Assembly (NCBI GenBank): GCA_045638265.1 | Contig: JAZUBA010000068.1 | Location: forward strand, 1-43,963 | Direction of reading: 5' to 3' | DNA: 43,963 nt | DNA from: RGIG4140 sp045638265 | GTDB taxonomy: Bacteria; Pseudomonadota; Alphaproteobacteria; CAAHEQ01; UBA3637 | Shown here: piece after piece, positions 34,582-43,261 of the stretch | Position numbering within the stretch: position 1 is the stretch's first letter | Layout of the letters: the number at the start of each line of letters is the position of its first letter | The notes under the pieces: generated by a model | The model's database searches: none | The model's input: the letters and a program-made list of their open reading frames with translations, nothing else | What the model was told of the DNA's origin: nothing | Position numbers and translations under genes: made by a program

Positions 34582-37092
34582 ATGCAACAAGAAAAATTAA
34601 CAGAACGATCACAAGGTTTTATTCAATCAGCACAAGCATTGGCAGTGCGTTTAAATAATCAATTTATTATGCCGGAGCATCTTTTGAAGGTTTTATTAGA
34701 TGACAAACAAGGAGTTTCGGCTTCATTATTAACACAAAGTGGTGCGGATGTTGATTATGTAAGGCAATCTGTGGAAAAAGCACTTGAAAAAATACCACAT
34801 GTTTCCGGGCAATCCATTCAGGTTTCTGCTTCACAAGCTTTTTTAAAAGTATTAGATACAGCAGAACAAATTGCAATTAAAGCAAAAGACAATTATGTTA
34901 CGGTGGAGCGTCTTTTGCAAGCACTATTAATTAATAATACGTATGGCGTTGATGAAAAAAAATTAAATGCAGTTATCAATCAAATGCGACAAGGCAGAAC
35001 AGCACAATCACCAACTGCCGAAGATAATTTTGAAGCTTTAAAAAAATATGCGACTGATTATACAAAGCGTGCTTTAGAAGGGAAACTAGACCCTGTTATC
35101 GGACGTGATGAGGAGATACGGCATACCATACAGGTTCTTTCAAGACGAACCAAAAATAATCCGATTTTAATCGGTGAACCCGGTGTCGGAAAAACGGCTA
35201 TTGTTGAAGGACTGGCTTTACGTATTGTTAACGGAGATATTCCTGAAACATTGGCTGGTAAAAAATTAATGGCACTAGATATGGGTGCATTAATTGCGGG
35301 TGCGAAATACAGAGGTGAATTTGAAGAACGTTTAAAAGCTGTTTTAGAAGAAGTCAGTGCTTCCAATGGAGATATTATTTTATTTATTGATGAAATGCAT
35401 ACAGTTGTTGGTGCCGGTGCAACCGGCGGTTCAATGGATGCTTCTAATTTGTTAAAGCCGGCTTTGGCTCGTGGCGAGTTACATTGTATTGGTGCGACAA
35501 CGCTTAAAGAATATCAAAAATATATTGAAAAAGATCAGGCTTTTGCACGTCGTTTTCAGCCTGTATATGTGAGCGAGCCACAAGTCGAAGAAACAATTTC
35601 AATATTACGAGGGATTAAAGAAAAGTACGAATTACATCATGGTGTACGTATTGCTGATGCAGCTTTGGTGTCAGCAGCTGTTTTGTCAAACAGATACATT
35701 ACTGATAGATTTTTACCGGATAAAGCTATTGATTTAATAGATGAAGCAGCCAGCAAATTGCGTATGGCAATAGATTCTAAACCGGAACATTTAGATGAAA
35801 TTGACAGAAAATTAATACAATTAAAAATTGAACGGGAAGCATTGAAAAAAGAAACAGATTTAGCTTCAAAAGAACGTTTAAATAAACTTGAAGAACAAAT
35901 TATAGAGTTGGAAAAACAATCTATTGAAGAAACAAAATCTTGGAGTACGCATAAACATAGTTTGCATGAAGCTAATCGTATTCGTGAACAACTGGACAAA
36001 GCCAAAACTGAAGTGGAAAAGGCTTTGAGAGATGGAGCCTATGAAAAAGCAGGCGAATTGCAGTATAAAAATATTCCTGAAATGGAAAAACAACTCGCTA
36101 TCTTGGATGAACAAAATCAAAAGGCTCCGGCAATTGAAACTGTTACGCCGGATATTATTGCTTCTATTGTATCAAAATGGACAGGTATTCCAACCACAAA
36201 ATTAATGGGGAGCGAACGTGAAAAATTGATTCATATGGAAAATGAATTAGCACAACGGGTTGTCGGACAAGATAATGCTATTAGAGCTGTTTCAAATGCC
36301 GTTCGTCGTTCACGATCCGGATTAAAAGACCCAAACCGTCCTATTGGTTCTTTTTTATTTTTGGGACCGACAGGTGTAGGAAAAACAGAGTTGGCTAAAG
36401 CGTTAGCAACATTTTTGTTTGATGAGGAAAGTGCTTATTTGAGAATTGATATGTCAGAATATATGGAAAAACACGCTGTTGCCCGATTAATTGGTGCGCC
36501 TCCGGGATATGTCGGTTATGATGAAGGTGGTGTTTTGACAGAGGCTGTTCGCAGACGACCATATCAGGTTATTTTGTTTGATGAGGTAGAGAAAGCTCAT
36601 CCGGATGTTTTTAATGTCTTATTGCAAGTCTTGGATGACGGAAGATTAACGGATGGACAGGGACGTACAGTTGATTTTAAAAATACGTTTTTAATTATGA
36701 CTTCTAATTTGATAACATCAGGTGATGAAAAAGAGGTTTTGCAAAAATTAAAAGGATTTTTTAAACCTGAATTTATTAATCGATTAGATGAAATTTTAAT
36801 CTTCGATGCATTAAAACAAGAGGATATTCGTAAAATTGTAGATATTCAAATCACAAAATTACAAAGCAGATTGTCAGAACATCATATTCAACTTGTACTT
36901 GATGAAACTGTTAAAAATTGGTTGGCTCAAAACGGATATGATGTTGAATATGGTGCCAGACCATTGAAACGTTTTATTCAGCAGGAAATTGAAAATCCAT
37001 TGGCTATTGAGTTGTTAAATGGTCACATTAAGGATAATGACGTTGTTCAAATAGGTCTTGAAAATGACAAATTAAAAATAACAACAAAATAA
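34582..37092 (+). CDS. clpB: ATP-dependent chaperone ClpB
   Basis: ClpB is a hexameric Hsp100 disaggregase that works with DnaK to pull proteins out of aggregates. The 836-residue protein has the N-terminal Clp_N repeats (1-145), AAA1 with GEPGVGKTAIVEGLAL (about 196-211), the coiled-coil M-domain (about 400-525) that separates ClpB from ClpA/ClpC, AAA2 with GPTGVGKTELAKAL (about 595-608) and the C-terminal domain. It is slightly shorter than E. coli ClpB (857). It has its own terminator. AAGGAG lies about 9 bases before the ATG. Confidence 0.97.
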   Translation: MQQEKLTERSQGFIQSAQALAVRLNNQFIMPEHLLKVLLDDKQGVSASLLTQSGADVDYVRQSVEKALEKIPHVSGQSIQVSASQAFLKVLDTAEQIAIKAKDNYVTVERLLQALLINNTYGVDEKKLNAVINQMRQGRTAQSPTAEDNFEALKKYATDYTKRALEGKLDPVIGRDEEIRHTIQVLSRRTKNNPILIGEPGVGKTAIVEGLALRIVNGDIPETLAGKKLMALDMGALIAGAKYRGEFEERLKAVLEEVSASNGDIILFIDEMHTVVGAGATGGSMDASNLLKPALARGELHCIGATTLKEYQKYIEKDQAFARRFQPVYVSEPQVEETISILRGIKEKYELHHGVRIADAALVSAAVLSNRYITDRFLPDKAIDLIDEAASKLRMAIDSKPEHLDEIDRKLIQLKIEREALKKETDLASKERLNKLEEQIIELEKQSIEETKSWSTHKHSLHEANRIREQLDKAKTEVEKALRDGAYEKAGELQYKNIPEMEKQLAILDEQNQKAPAIETVTPDIIASIVSKWTGIPTTKLMGSEREKLIHMENELAQRVVGQDNAIRAVSNAVRRSRSGLKDPNRPIGSFLFLGPTGVGKTELAKALATFLFDEESAYLRIDMSEYMEKHAVARLIGAPPGYVGYDEGGVLTEAVRRRPYQVILFDEVEKAHPDVFNVLLQVLDDGRLTDGQGRTVDFKNTFLIMTSNLITSGDEKEVLQKLKGFFKPEFINRLDEILIFDALKQEDIRKIVDIQITKLQSRLSEHHIQLVLDETVKNWLAQNGYDVEYGARPLKRFIQQEIENPLAIELLNGHIKDNDVVQIGLENDKLKITTK

Positions 37093-37096
37093 CTGT

Positions 37097-37131
37097 AGAA
37101 AGCCGATAATAAAAACATTGTCGGCTTTTTG
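37097..37131 (+). terminator. clpB terminator
   Basis: AAAGCCGA (37099-37106) pairs with TCGGCTTT (37121-37128), with more A-T pairs inside, and is followed by T-run. Confidence 0.92.
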
Positions 37132-37245
37132 TTAATATATTGAAACATATATGTAAAATTTATTTTTCTACGCTCTTGTGTAAGATTGTAACACCTTTTT
37201 GATATAAAACGTCATTTTTTACTGGAAATTATAAAGTTTTTTGGT

Positions 37246-37251
37246 TATAAT
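37246..37251 (+). promoter_or_regulatory. -10 element before the coupling-protein operon
   Basis: A perfect TATAAT sits 34 bases before the ATG at 37285. No convincing -35 lies at the right distance. Confidence 0.4.
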
Positions 37252-37284
37252 AAAAACAGTGTTGTATACAGCAAAGGGTAAGCT

Positions 37285-38478
37285 ATGACAAAAAATTGGG
37301 CTAGAATTATTATTGTCGGTCTCGTTTGGGGATATGTTTTTCTTGGATGGTTTGTAAAACGTACCTTGCAAATTAATTGGGAATTTAATCTGTTTGACAA
37401 AAACCATTGGGCATATATGATAGATGAAATTAACAAAGGATGGAACATTTATGGATGGTCTAATGTTTTGTTTTTTACAATCTTGATTTTTTCTCCGATT
37501 CTTTTTTTAATCGGATGGCGGTTTTTTGTTAAGATAGACTGGTTAAAATTATTGCGGAAATGTGTTAATTCCCTTATCTATTTCTTAACTGGAAAGAATA
37601 GTAATCAACAAAATCCAAGTGGTATTAAAATTAACAAAAAGACAGCTAAAAACACTCGTCCGAGAGCGTTAGATACCGGTTATCGTCCGGCAACAAAAGA
37701 GTCAGAGTTGAAAGTGCCGGTTTCAGAGCCGTCTTTACCTCAGGGACAAGGGACTTATTCTTCAAAATCTTATGAGCCGTCTTATGGTACATCTATGAGT
37801 TTTGGCAGTAGTCCGTCGTCAGGCATGGGTTATACCCCGCCTGCTGATTCGCCATTTAACAGAGGTTTTTCAGTGCCTTCAATGCAACAAGGACTTTCTG
37901 CAGCTCCTACATCATCAGGGATGTCTTTTTCGGATTCGTTTGATGATATTTTATTGGAAGATATTTCTTTGCCAAAACGTGTTAAATTGGAAGAAAATGT
38001 TGCAGAATTGTTTGAAAAAGCAAATTATCGTGTTTTGTCCGATGTTTCAATTGGCGGAAAAACAATTGATTATTTGGCAATCAGTGAACATCGGGTTATT
38101 GTGGCTTTAGTTGATTCTCAAAACGGTGATTGGTTGGCAGATGAAGAACGTTTCAATGGCGAAGATCCATTATGGTTTTCAGAAAGTTCACATCGGGTAT
38201 CGCCTGTATTCCAGTTGCTTGAATTAACGAAAAAATTTATGCAGCGTTTATCTGCTTGTGGTTTTTCCGGTTCAGTTATGCCGATGTTTATTGTAAAAAC
38301 AGGGATGATTATTAATGCTGAAGATATGCTTTCAACCTGGAAAGAGCTATCTGTTGCAGTTTGCCGAACAGATATTGGTGGTCCGGATGAGTTAAGAACG
38401 GTTGCACAATCTATTATGCAAGGTGAAACACCTTCTGATAATGTTGTTGAGCAAGTAAAAGCAGCCATACAAGGGTGA
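37285..38478 (+). CDS. Membrane protein with degenerate NERD-like C-terminal domain
   Basis: The 397-residue protein has two membrane helices (about 5-24 and 60-82), a long Pro/Ser/Gly/Gln-rich linker (about 105-220), and a C-terminal globular domain (about 230-397). The domain starts LPKRVKLEENVAELFEKANY and has GGKTIDYLAISEHRVIVALVDSQNGDW. The order of strand, IDYL, strand, then a residue cluster and G-x-W resembles NERD/PD-(D/E)xK nuclease-like domains, but the usual E-x-K is here VDSQ, so nuclease activity is unlikely. It lies just upstream of the VirD4-like gene and probably partners it as an inner-membrane accessory, as DotM does with DotL. That role is inference. No function is known to me. 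Confidence 0.65.
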   Translation: MTKNWARIIIVGLVWGYVFLGWFVKRTLQINWEFNLFDKNHWAYMIDEINKGWNIYGWSNVLFFTILIFSPILFLIGWRFFVKIDWLKLLRKCVNSLIYFLTGKNSNQQNPSGIKINKKTAKNTRPRALDTGYRPATKESELKVPVSEPSLPQGQGTYSSKSYEPSYGTSMSFGSSPSSGMGYTPPADSPFNRGFSVPSMQQGLSAAPTSSGMSFSDSFDDILLEDISLPKRVKLEENVAELFEKANYRVLSDVSIGGKTIDYLAISEHRVIVALVDSQNGDWLADEERFNGEDPLWFSESSHRVSPVFQLLELTKKFMQRLSACGFSGSVMPMFIVKTGMIINAEDMLSTWKELSVAVCRTDIGGPDELRTVAQSIMQGETPSDNVVEQVKAAIQG

Positions 38479-38547
38479 GGAATAATTTAAAACAATGTAA
38501 ATTCTTGAAGTACAATCTGAAATATTGGAATTTAGGGAGAAAAGCGA

Positions 38548-40731
38548 ATGGGATTTAAGAGAGAAAGCGGATATGAAGAACAAGGCAAGTTTATTGCACA
38601 TTTGTGTTGGACTTTCTTTTTTGCTGTTGTTTGTTGGTTTATTTTAATGTGGTTATGTATGCCATTGTTGAAATGGTTTAGAGACGGATTAAACATTCAC
38701 TCATTTCAATGGGCTTTGAATTATTGGAAAAGTGTTATTCCCAGTATTAAAAGTTTGTTTGGTGTCTACGGGGATTGGTTTTCTGTTTTTCGTAATACTG
38801 TAAATAATCCTTGGTATATGTATGTTCCTTTTATACCGTTTATTTCGTTTTGGCTGGTTATTATTATCGGAGTTATCATTAATCCACATGAATATCGTCC
38901 CAATATTTTTGGCGGTGGTCGTATGGCCAGATATGCTGATATTAAAAAAATGAAATTGTTTGATGGTTTTTGTGTTGTACTAGGTAGATTTAATGGTAAA
39001 CTGATGAAAATGCCGGAAACATTATCTTGTTTGGTTGTTGCCCCTCCGGGTACCGGTAAAACTGTTGGTGTTGTTATCCCGACCATTTTGGAATCTCCGG
39101 GATTAAGCTTAATTGTTAACGACCCTAAGCCGGAATTGTGCTATAATACAACAGCATATCGTGCAACAATCGGTCCGGTGTTTGTAATTAACTGGGGTGA
39201 AAAGGATGATCCTGAAAAAGGTATTTATTACCCAAGTTGGAATCCGCTTTCCGCCTCTTGTTTACCACCGCTAGGTAGTGATCGTGAAAAATATATTGAC
39301 TCTATGGTTGCTGTTTTAGTTGAAGAACCAAAAGGTGGTGCTGATCCTCACTGGTCAAAAACCGGTCGTAACGCTATGTCTGGTTTCTTGCAATTTATTT
39401 CAAGCAAGTGTGAACGTGCTCGTGCTAATGACTACTTCGTCAATAAATTATTGGAAAACAGTTTTGATAAAGAAGATGCTGAAGTTTTGGCGACATACTA
39501 TGACGGTATGAAAGATCAAAGTGCAAATGTTGCTTTGCAAGCTTTACAACAAGGACAATTAACCATTGATAACTATGCACCGATTGGTACATGGGAAGGT
39601 TTGCCACCTCAATGGCAAGGAAACGAACCTTGTATTGCAATGATTTTTGACTGGTTAACTGAATCTCAAATGAAGATTGCAGCTGACTTAAAGCGTCGTG
39701 CTGATGAAGGCGATCAAATGGCTATGATGGCCGATCCTATGAGGGATTTGTTGGATGCGGCCGTTAAAGAGGCGGATAGATTTGCTTATGCACACCGTGC
39801 GGTTGTTGAGTTGAACCAGTTATCCGGTACACCAGATAAAGAACGTGGTTCTATTTTGTCAACAGCACTTTCAGGTATTAACATCTTTAAAAACTCTGCT
39901 GTGCGTATGCGGACAAAATTCAGTGATTTAACATTCCGTGATTTGCGTGGATTGCGTGATCCGATTACAGGTGAAATGAAGCCTGTTTCAGTATATTTAT
40001 CTGTTAATCAGGTTGATGCGCGCAGTATGAACGTTATTACGGGTATTTTTGTTGAGTTGATGAGTTCATTCTTAATTTCAAACCCGCCTAATTTTGTTGG
40101 TACAGATGGTGTAAAATGTGGACCTTATCCGGTTTTATTTGTTCTTGACGAGTTCCCACAAATGCCTAAATTAGCAGCCGTTAAAGACGGTCCGGCTGTT
40201 GGTCGTGGTCAAAAAGTGGCGTATTTATTAATCGGGCAAGATTTAGGGCAGATTTCCGGACAATACGGTAAAGATGACTTGGAAACAATTATTACAACAA
40301 CGGCTGCTAAAGTTATTTTATCTCAAAACAACGAAGCGACAGCAGAACGTTTCAGTAAGATGATTGGTACAAGAACTATTGAAGTAGCTTCATCTTCACG
40401 TACAGAAGGTGTTTCACAACAAACAAATCCATTTGCAGCTAACGTTTCTCGTTCTTTGCAAAGTTCAAATGTTGTCGGGGCTTCTGATATGATGAGTTTG
40501 AGTTATTTAAAACAATATGTCTTATTCCAAGGTTTCTTAAACAGACCGATTTTGGCAGATGCGCCTCGTTGGTATTTGGATCGTTCTATGAAGAAAAAAT
40601 GTGCCATGGGTGCTTCACCGTGGGTGCCGTATTGGGTTGTTGCTCAACGTGAAGATACAGATATGCAGGCATTAAAAACATTAATGCAAGGTCAGTTAGA
40701 TGATATTGAAGGAAAAGTAAAAGGAGCATAA
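38548..40731 (+). CDS. VirD4/TraG-type coupling ATPase
   Basis: Type IV coupling proteins recruit substrates to a type IV secretion channel. The 727-residue protein has two N-terminal membrane helices (about 15-40 and 92-112), FGGGRMARYADIKKM before the ATPase, Walker A in VVAPPGTGKTVGVVIPTIL (163-181), the family motif NDPKPE (191-196), Walker B in PVLFVLDEFPQMPKL, then LLIGQDLGQISGQYG and the arginine-finger region. NDPKPE differs from the common DPKGE form, but the family is clear. GGGAG lies about 9 bases before the ATG. No VirB genes are in this window, so the channel genes are elsewhere or the protein is an orphan. Confidence 0.93.
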   Translation: MGFKRESGYEEQGKFIAHLCWTFFFAVVCWFILMWLCMPLLKWFRDGLNIHSFQWALNYWKSVIPSIKSLFGVYGDWFSVFRNTVNNPWYMYVPFIPFISFWLVIIIGVIINPHEYRPNIFGGGRMARYADIKKMKLFDGFCVVLGRFNGKLMKMPETLSCLVVAPPGTGKTVGVVIPTILESPGLSLIVNDPKPELCYNTTAYRATIGPVFVINWGEKDDPEKGIYYPSWNPLSASCLPPLGSDREKYIDSMVAVLVEEPKGGADPHWSKTGRNAMSGFLQFISSKCERARANDYFVNKLLENSFDKEDAEVLATYYDGMKDQSANVALQALQQGQLTIDNYAPIGTWEGLPPQWQGNEPCIAMIFDWLTESQMKIAADLKRRADEGDQMAMMADPMRDLLDAAVKEADRFAYAHRAVVELNQLSGTPDKERGSILSTALSGINIFKNSAVRMRTKFSDLTFRDLRGLRDPITGEMKPVSVYLSVNQVDARSMNVITGIFVELMSSFLISNPPNFVGTDGVKCGPYPVLFVLDEFPQMPKLAAVKDGPAVGRGQKVAYLLIGQDLGQISGQYGKDDLETIITTTAAKVILSQNNEATAERFSKMIGTRTIEVASSSRTEGVSQQTNPFAANVSRSLQSSNVVGASDMMSLSYLKQYVLFQGFLNRPILADAPRWYLDRSMKKKCAMGASPWVPYWVVAQREDTDMQALKTLMQGQLDDIEGKVKGA

Positions 40732-41631
40732 TTGTCTGATAAAATTGACTTTTCAAAGCTTGACAGCAAAGATAACTCTTTAATATCATTAGAAGAGTTA
40801 TTTCCGGAGTATGCTCGGGGTGGTGAAAATTTTCCGAGTGGTCAGGTTTATCAGTCAACAGAAAAAGAGCTTGATTTTAAAGAAATAGAATCAACATTGG
40901 ATAATCAATTAGCTGATAGTAATTTTTGGAATTCAGAATTTACAGATCCATTTGCAAGTATTCAAAAACGATCACTTTCTGCTCATACGGACGAAACAAA
41001 GGAATCTGGTTTAGACTTTTTAAATGATGATCCCGAGTTGTCATGGTTAAAAAATGCACCGCAACATGAAAATTTAGAACCGGAAAAAAATCAAGATTAT
41101 TGGACTAATCGTTTTAATGAATTGAATTTTTCGGGAATGGATTTAATGGCTGTTTCGTATTTTGGTTCATTTACATATGATTTGTTAGAACAGCATTTAT
41201 TATTACGGCGATGCGTACGTGATTTTGTGAGATTGTTGAGTTATAATTATGTGAATGACTTACGTTCAGCCGGTGTTTCGGAAGAAGGTATTTTTTATAT
41301 GAAAAAAGGAAAAATACCTGAAAATTACACCGTTCATTTAAAGTATCCGTTAGAATATGGTGGCGCCATTGAATTTAACAATATGGTGTTTATTCAGGAA
41401 AAACCATTTCATGATATGATTCATATGTATCTTGATGAGCAGATTCTATCAAATAACGGAGTTTCTTATCCGCCCTTGTTATATGTTCCTGTTCCTGTAG
41501 GCAAAATATATGTGCCGTTTGGTGTATTTACAGGATCAGGGGGTAAAAACAAACAAGATAGAAGTGTATATGCCGGTTTTTCGCAAGCAGCATTTGATAA
41601 GATTGCACTAAAAGCAATGCCGGGGAGATAG
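40732..41631 (+). CDS. HNH-like domain protein after the coupling ATPase
   Basis: Translation starts at TTG (40732), directly at the VirD4 stop, with AAGGAG 6 bases upstream, so the two are coupled. The 299-residue protein has an acidic, probably disordered N-terminal half (1-120), a helical part (about 135-185) and an HNH-like motif at 193-231: GKIPENYTVHLKYPLEYGG, then FNNMVFI and PFHDMIH. His202, Asn217, His227 and His231 match the metal and structural positions, but the general-base position after His202 is Leu203 where HNH nucleases have a second His. The C-terminal 60 residues are unfamiliar. HNH domains cut DNA or RNA in toxins and other enzymes. With a SUKH-like neighbour it may be a secreted nuclease toxin, an inactive relative, or a structural part of the secretion system. 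Confidence 0.6.
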   Translation: MSDKIDFSKLDSKDNSLISLEELFPEYARGGENFPSGQVYQSTEKELDFKEIESTLDNQLADSNFWNSEFTDPFASIQKRSLSAHTDETKESGLDFLNDDPELSWLKNAPQHENLEPEKNQDYWTNRFNELNFSGMDLMAVSYFGSFTYDLLEQHLLLRRCVRDFVRLLSYNYVNDLRSAGVSEEGIFYMKKGKIPENYTVHLKYPLEYGGAIEFNNMVFIQEKPFHDMIHMYLDEQILSNNGVSYPPLLYVPVPVGKIYVPFGVFTGSGGKNKQDRSVYAGFSQAAFDKIALKAMPGR

Positions 41632-41633
41632 CT

Positions 41634-42080
41634 ATGCGTGTATTAACACAAGTGTTGAAAAAAATATATCAGGATTATGCGATTATTTATCCACCCGCAG
41701 AACAAATTGAGGTTCATACAGTGGCTTCCATGTTGTTGCAAAATAATCAAGGTTATTTACCTTCGGATTATCGTGATTTTTTGATGATGACAGATGGTAT
41801 GTTTTGGAATGGAATTGAGTTTTTTTCAACGCGCGAACATGAACGTCTAAATGGCTCTTTTTATCATCGAGGATTACTGCCTATTCAACTCAAATATAGC
41901 AACAATGCCTTATTGAAAAATAAAATTGTTCTGGGAATTGCACCGGAAGAAATTATTGCATACGATTCGTTTCGGAAGGAATATCAGATAATAGATAAAT
42001 ATTCATATACCGTATTTGTTAAATTTCCTCATTTTTCAGATGTTTTGTATTTTTACGTTCGCAACTTGTTGGATAAGTAA
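41634..42080 (+). CDS. SUKH (SMI1/KNR4)-like protein, possible immunity protein
   Basis: The 148-residue protein has the typical SUKH order: LPSDYRDFLMMTDGMFWNGIEFF, in two parts (LPSDYRDFLMMTDG and MFWNGIEFF; about 42-64), then ILP-type helices, IVLGIAPEEIIAYDS (about 104-118) and the final VFVKFPHFSDVLYFYV. It resembles the YrhA-like branch. In many bacteria SUKH proteins are immunity proteins of nuclease toxins, usually encoded directly after them. Here the gene starts 2 bases after the HNH-like gene, with GGGGAGA inside that gene's last codons, which forces coupled translation. Immunity is a good guess from context, not shown. Confidence 0.72.
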   Translation: MRVLTQVLKKIYQDYAIIYPPAEQIEVHTVASMLLQNNQGYLPSDYRDFLMMTDGMFWNGIEFFSTREHERLNGSFYHRGLLPIQLKYSNNALLKNKIVLGIAPEEIIAYDSFRKEYQIIDKYSYTVFVKFPHFSDVLYFYVRNLLDK

Positions 42081-42105
42081 TTTTACATTCATATTGTTTT
42101 AATTT

Positions 42106-42134
42106 TAGTACAAAACAGATTTTTTTTTGTACTA
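42106..42134 (+). terminator. Hairpin after the coupling-protein operon
   Basis: A perfect 10-base stem, TAGTACAAAA (42106-42115) with TTTTGTACTA (42125-42134), has a 9-base loop and is followed by T-rich but broken sequence. A terminator is likely, though a protein-binding dyad is possible because it repeats the GTAC core seen near 42270-42293. Confidence 0.55.
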
Positions 42135-42258
42135 TTTGTATTTTTATTGAATATTTTTTCATATTTTTATATATCATTTTATTCTTTAAAATCAATATAT
42201 TGTATTTTGTGTTGTTTGAATTACATACAATGCTATGTATTTTGTATTCATTTTGTTC

Positions 42259-42287
42259 TTGACAATATTGTACTATTGATGTACGAT
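42259..42287 (+). promoter_or_regulatory. Promoter with GTAC repeats before 42320 operon
   Basis: TTGACA (42259-42264) and TACGAT (42282-42287) have a 17-base spacer. Three GTAC cores at 42270-42273, 42281-42284 and 42290-42293 overlap the spacer, -10 and start region, so a dimeric regulator could act here. The remaining gap from 42135 to 42258 is strongly AT-rich with no gene seen. Confidence 0.6.
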
Positions 42288-42319
42288 TTGTACGTTAAAC
42301 ATAAATAAGGAGATTAAAA

Positions 42320-43039
42320 ATGCACCAAATTATAACAAAACCCAATCAAAACATTTGTTGTTTACCTATTATAGATATTGAAGAAAAGTTTAAAAGCAGC
42401 ACTAATGAAAATATAGAAGTAGCTGATAAAGATGAAATAACAAATTTTGAACAGAATGATACATCAGAAGTGTCAGAAAATACAGAAAACAAAACAGACA
42501 TAACAGTGAAAGACAAGCAATCATTTATTCCAAAAGCATTTGTTTGTTTTTGTGATGGCAAAAACAAATCAAGTATACAAAATAAAATTGGTGTTACTTT
42601 TGCACAAGAAGCAAAAAACTTTCATAAAACAATTTTAAATACTGAAAATTTGTTTAAACAAACACATAAAGATATACAGCGAAAAAAAATATATGTTAGG
42701 AACTTGGAGACACACAAAAATATCCCTGTTGTTAGTACAGGTATTTCTGGTTCAAGATACATTTACGATAATAATTCACTTTTAGATTATTGTATGAAAT
42801 GGTGTAAAAGTGTTTATTTTGGACGGGTTGTTTTACGAGCCATTCATAATACAGGAACATTATTACTTATTTTTCCGGGCAGAGCTATGCATTTTATTCA
42901 ATTTTTATATGGTAATGCAGGCACAACTGAATCGCAACGTAAATTTCAATCCGAGATTTCCCCCGTCAATGTGTTAGAATTTCATTCATTTACATCTTTC
43001 TCAAATTGGATGAAAAAACAAATGGCATTAGATTCTTAA
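42320..43039 (+). CDS. Unknown protein, charged N-terminus
   Basis: I do not recognise this 239-residue protein. The first half (about 20-75) is rich in Glu, Asp, Asn, Thr and Lys and looks disordered. The second half (about 135-239) is more ordered, with SGSRYIYDNNSLLDYCMKW, GRVVLRAIHNTGTLLLIFPG, and VLEFHSFTSFSNWMKKQM. No signal peptide or clear membrane helix is present, though TGTLLLIFPGRAM is hydrophobic. AAGGAG lies about 7 bases before the ATG. It leads an operon with a small unknown gene and a DUF6362-like regulator. Confidence 0.6.
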   Translation: MHQIITKPNQNICCLPIIDIEEKFKSSTNENIEVADKDEITNFEQNDTSEVSENTENKTDITVKDKQSFIPKAFVCFCDGKNKSSIQNKIGVTFAQEAKNFHKTILNTENLFKQTHKDIQRKKIYVRNLETHKNIPVVSTGISGSRYIYDNNSLLDYCMKWCKSVYFGRVVLRAIHNTGTLLLIFPGRAMHFIQFLYGNAGTTESQRKFQSEISPVNVLEFHSFTSFSNWMKKQMALDS

Positions 43040-43051
43040 AGGATACTAAAT

Positions 43052-43261
43052 ATGTGGCATATAATAAAAAATGTTGCAACAAATAAAACAAAACAAACGG
43101 ACATCAAAAAGCATCCGATGAGTGAAATAGCCTTTATGCAACAAGAAATTATATTACCGATAAAAAACAGATTTCTTGTTCAACGTTTTAATGTAGATAA
43201 AAACAGTCTATACGGAAAAGAAATATATTTTAAAAAAGGAGAATTAAATGGAACCCGTTAA
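43052..43261 (+). CDS. Small unknown protein
   Basis: This 69-residue basic protein has no recognisable motif. It begins MWHIIKNVATNKTKQT and ends KKGELNGTR. Support for it being real: AAAGGA about 8 bases before the start, position 12 bases after the previous gene and a 14-base overlap with the next one. Its final stretch contains the ribosome-binding site (AAGGAGAA) of the next gene. Confidence 0.5.
   Translation: MWHIIKNVATNKTKQTDIKKHPMSEIAFMQQEIILPIKNRFLVQRFNVDKNSLYGKEIYFKKGELNGTR

Noticed and set aside
38548..40731. Complete conjugation or type IV secretion locus
   Set aside because: No relaxase, VirB4, VirB6, VirB8-11 or pilus assembly gene was found near the coupling ATPase.
42081..42319. 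Hidden small gene or RNA gene in the AT-rich gap
   Set aside because: No open frame with a ribosome-binding site and no tRNA-like fold was seen; the gap holds a hairpin and a promoter.
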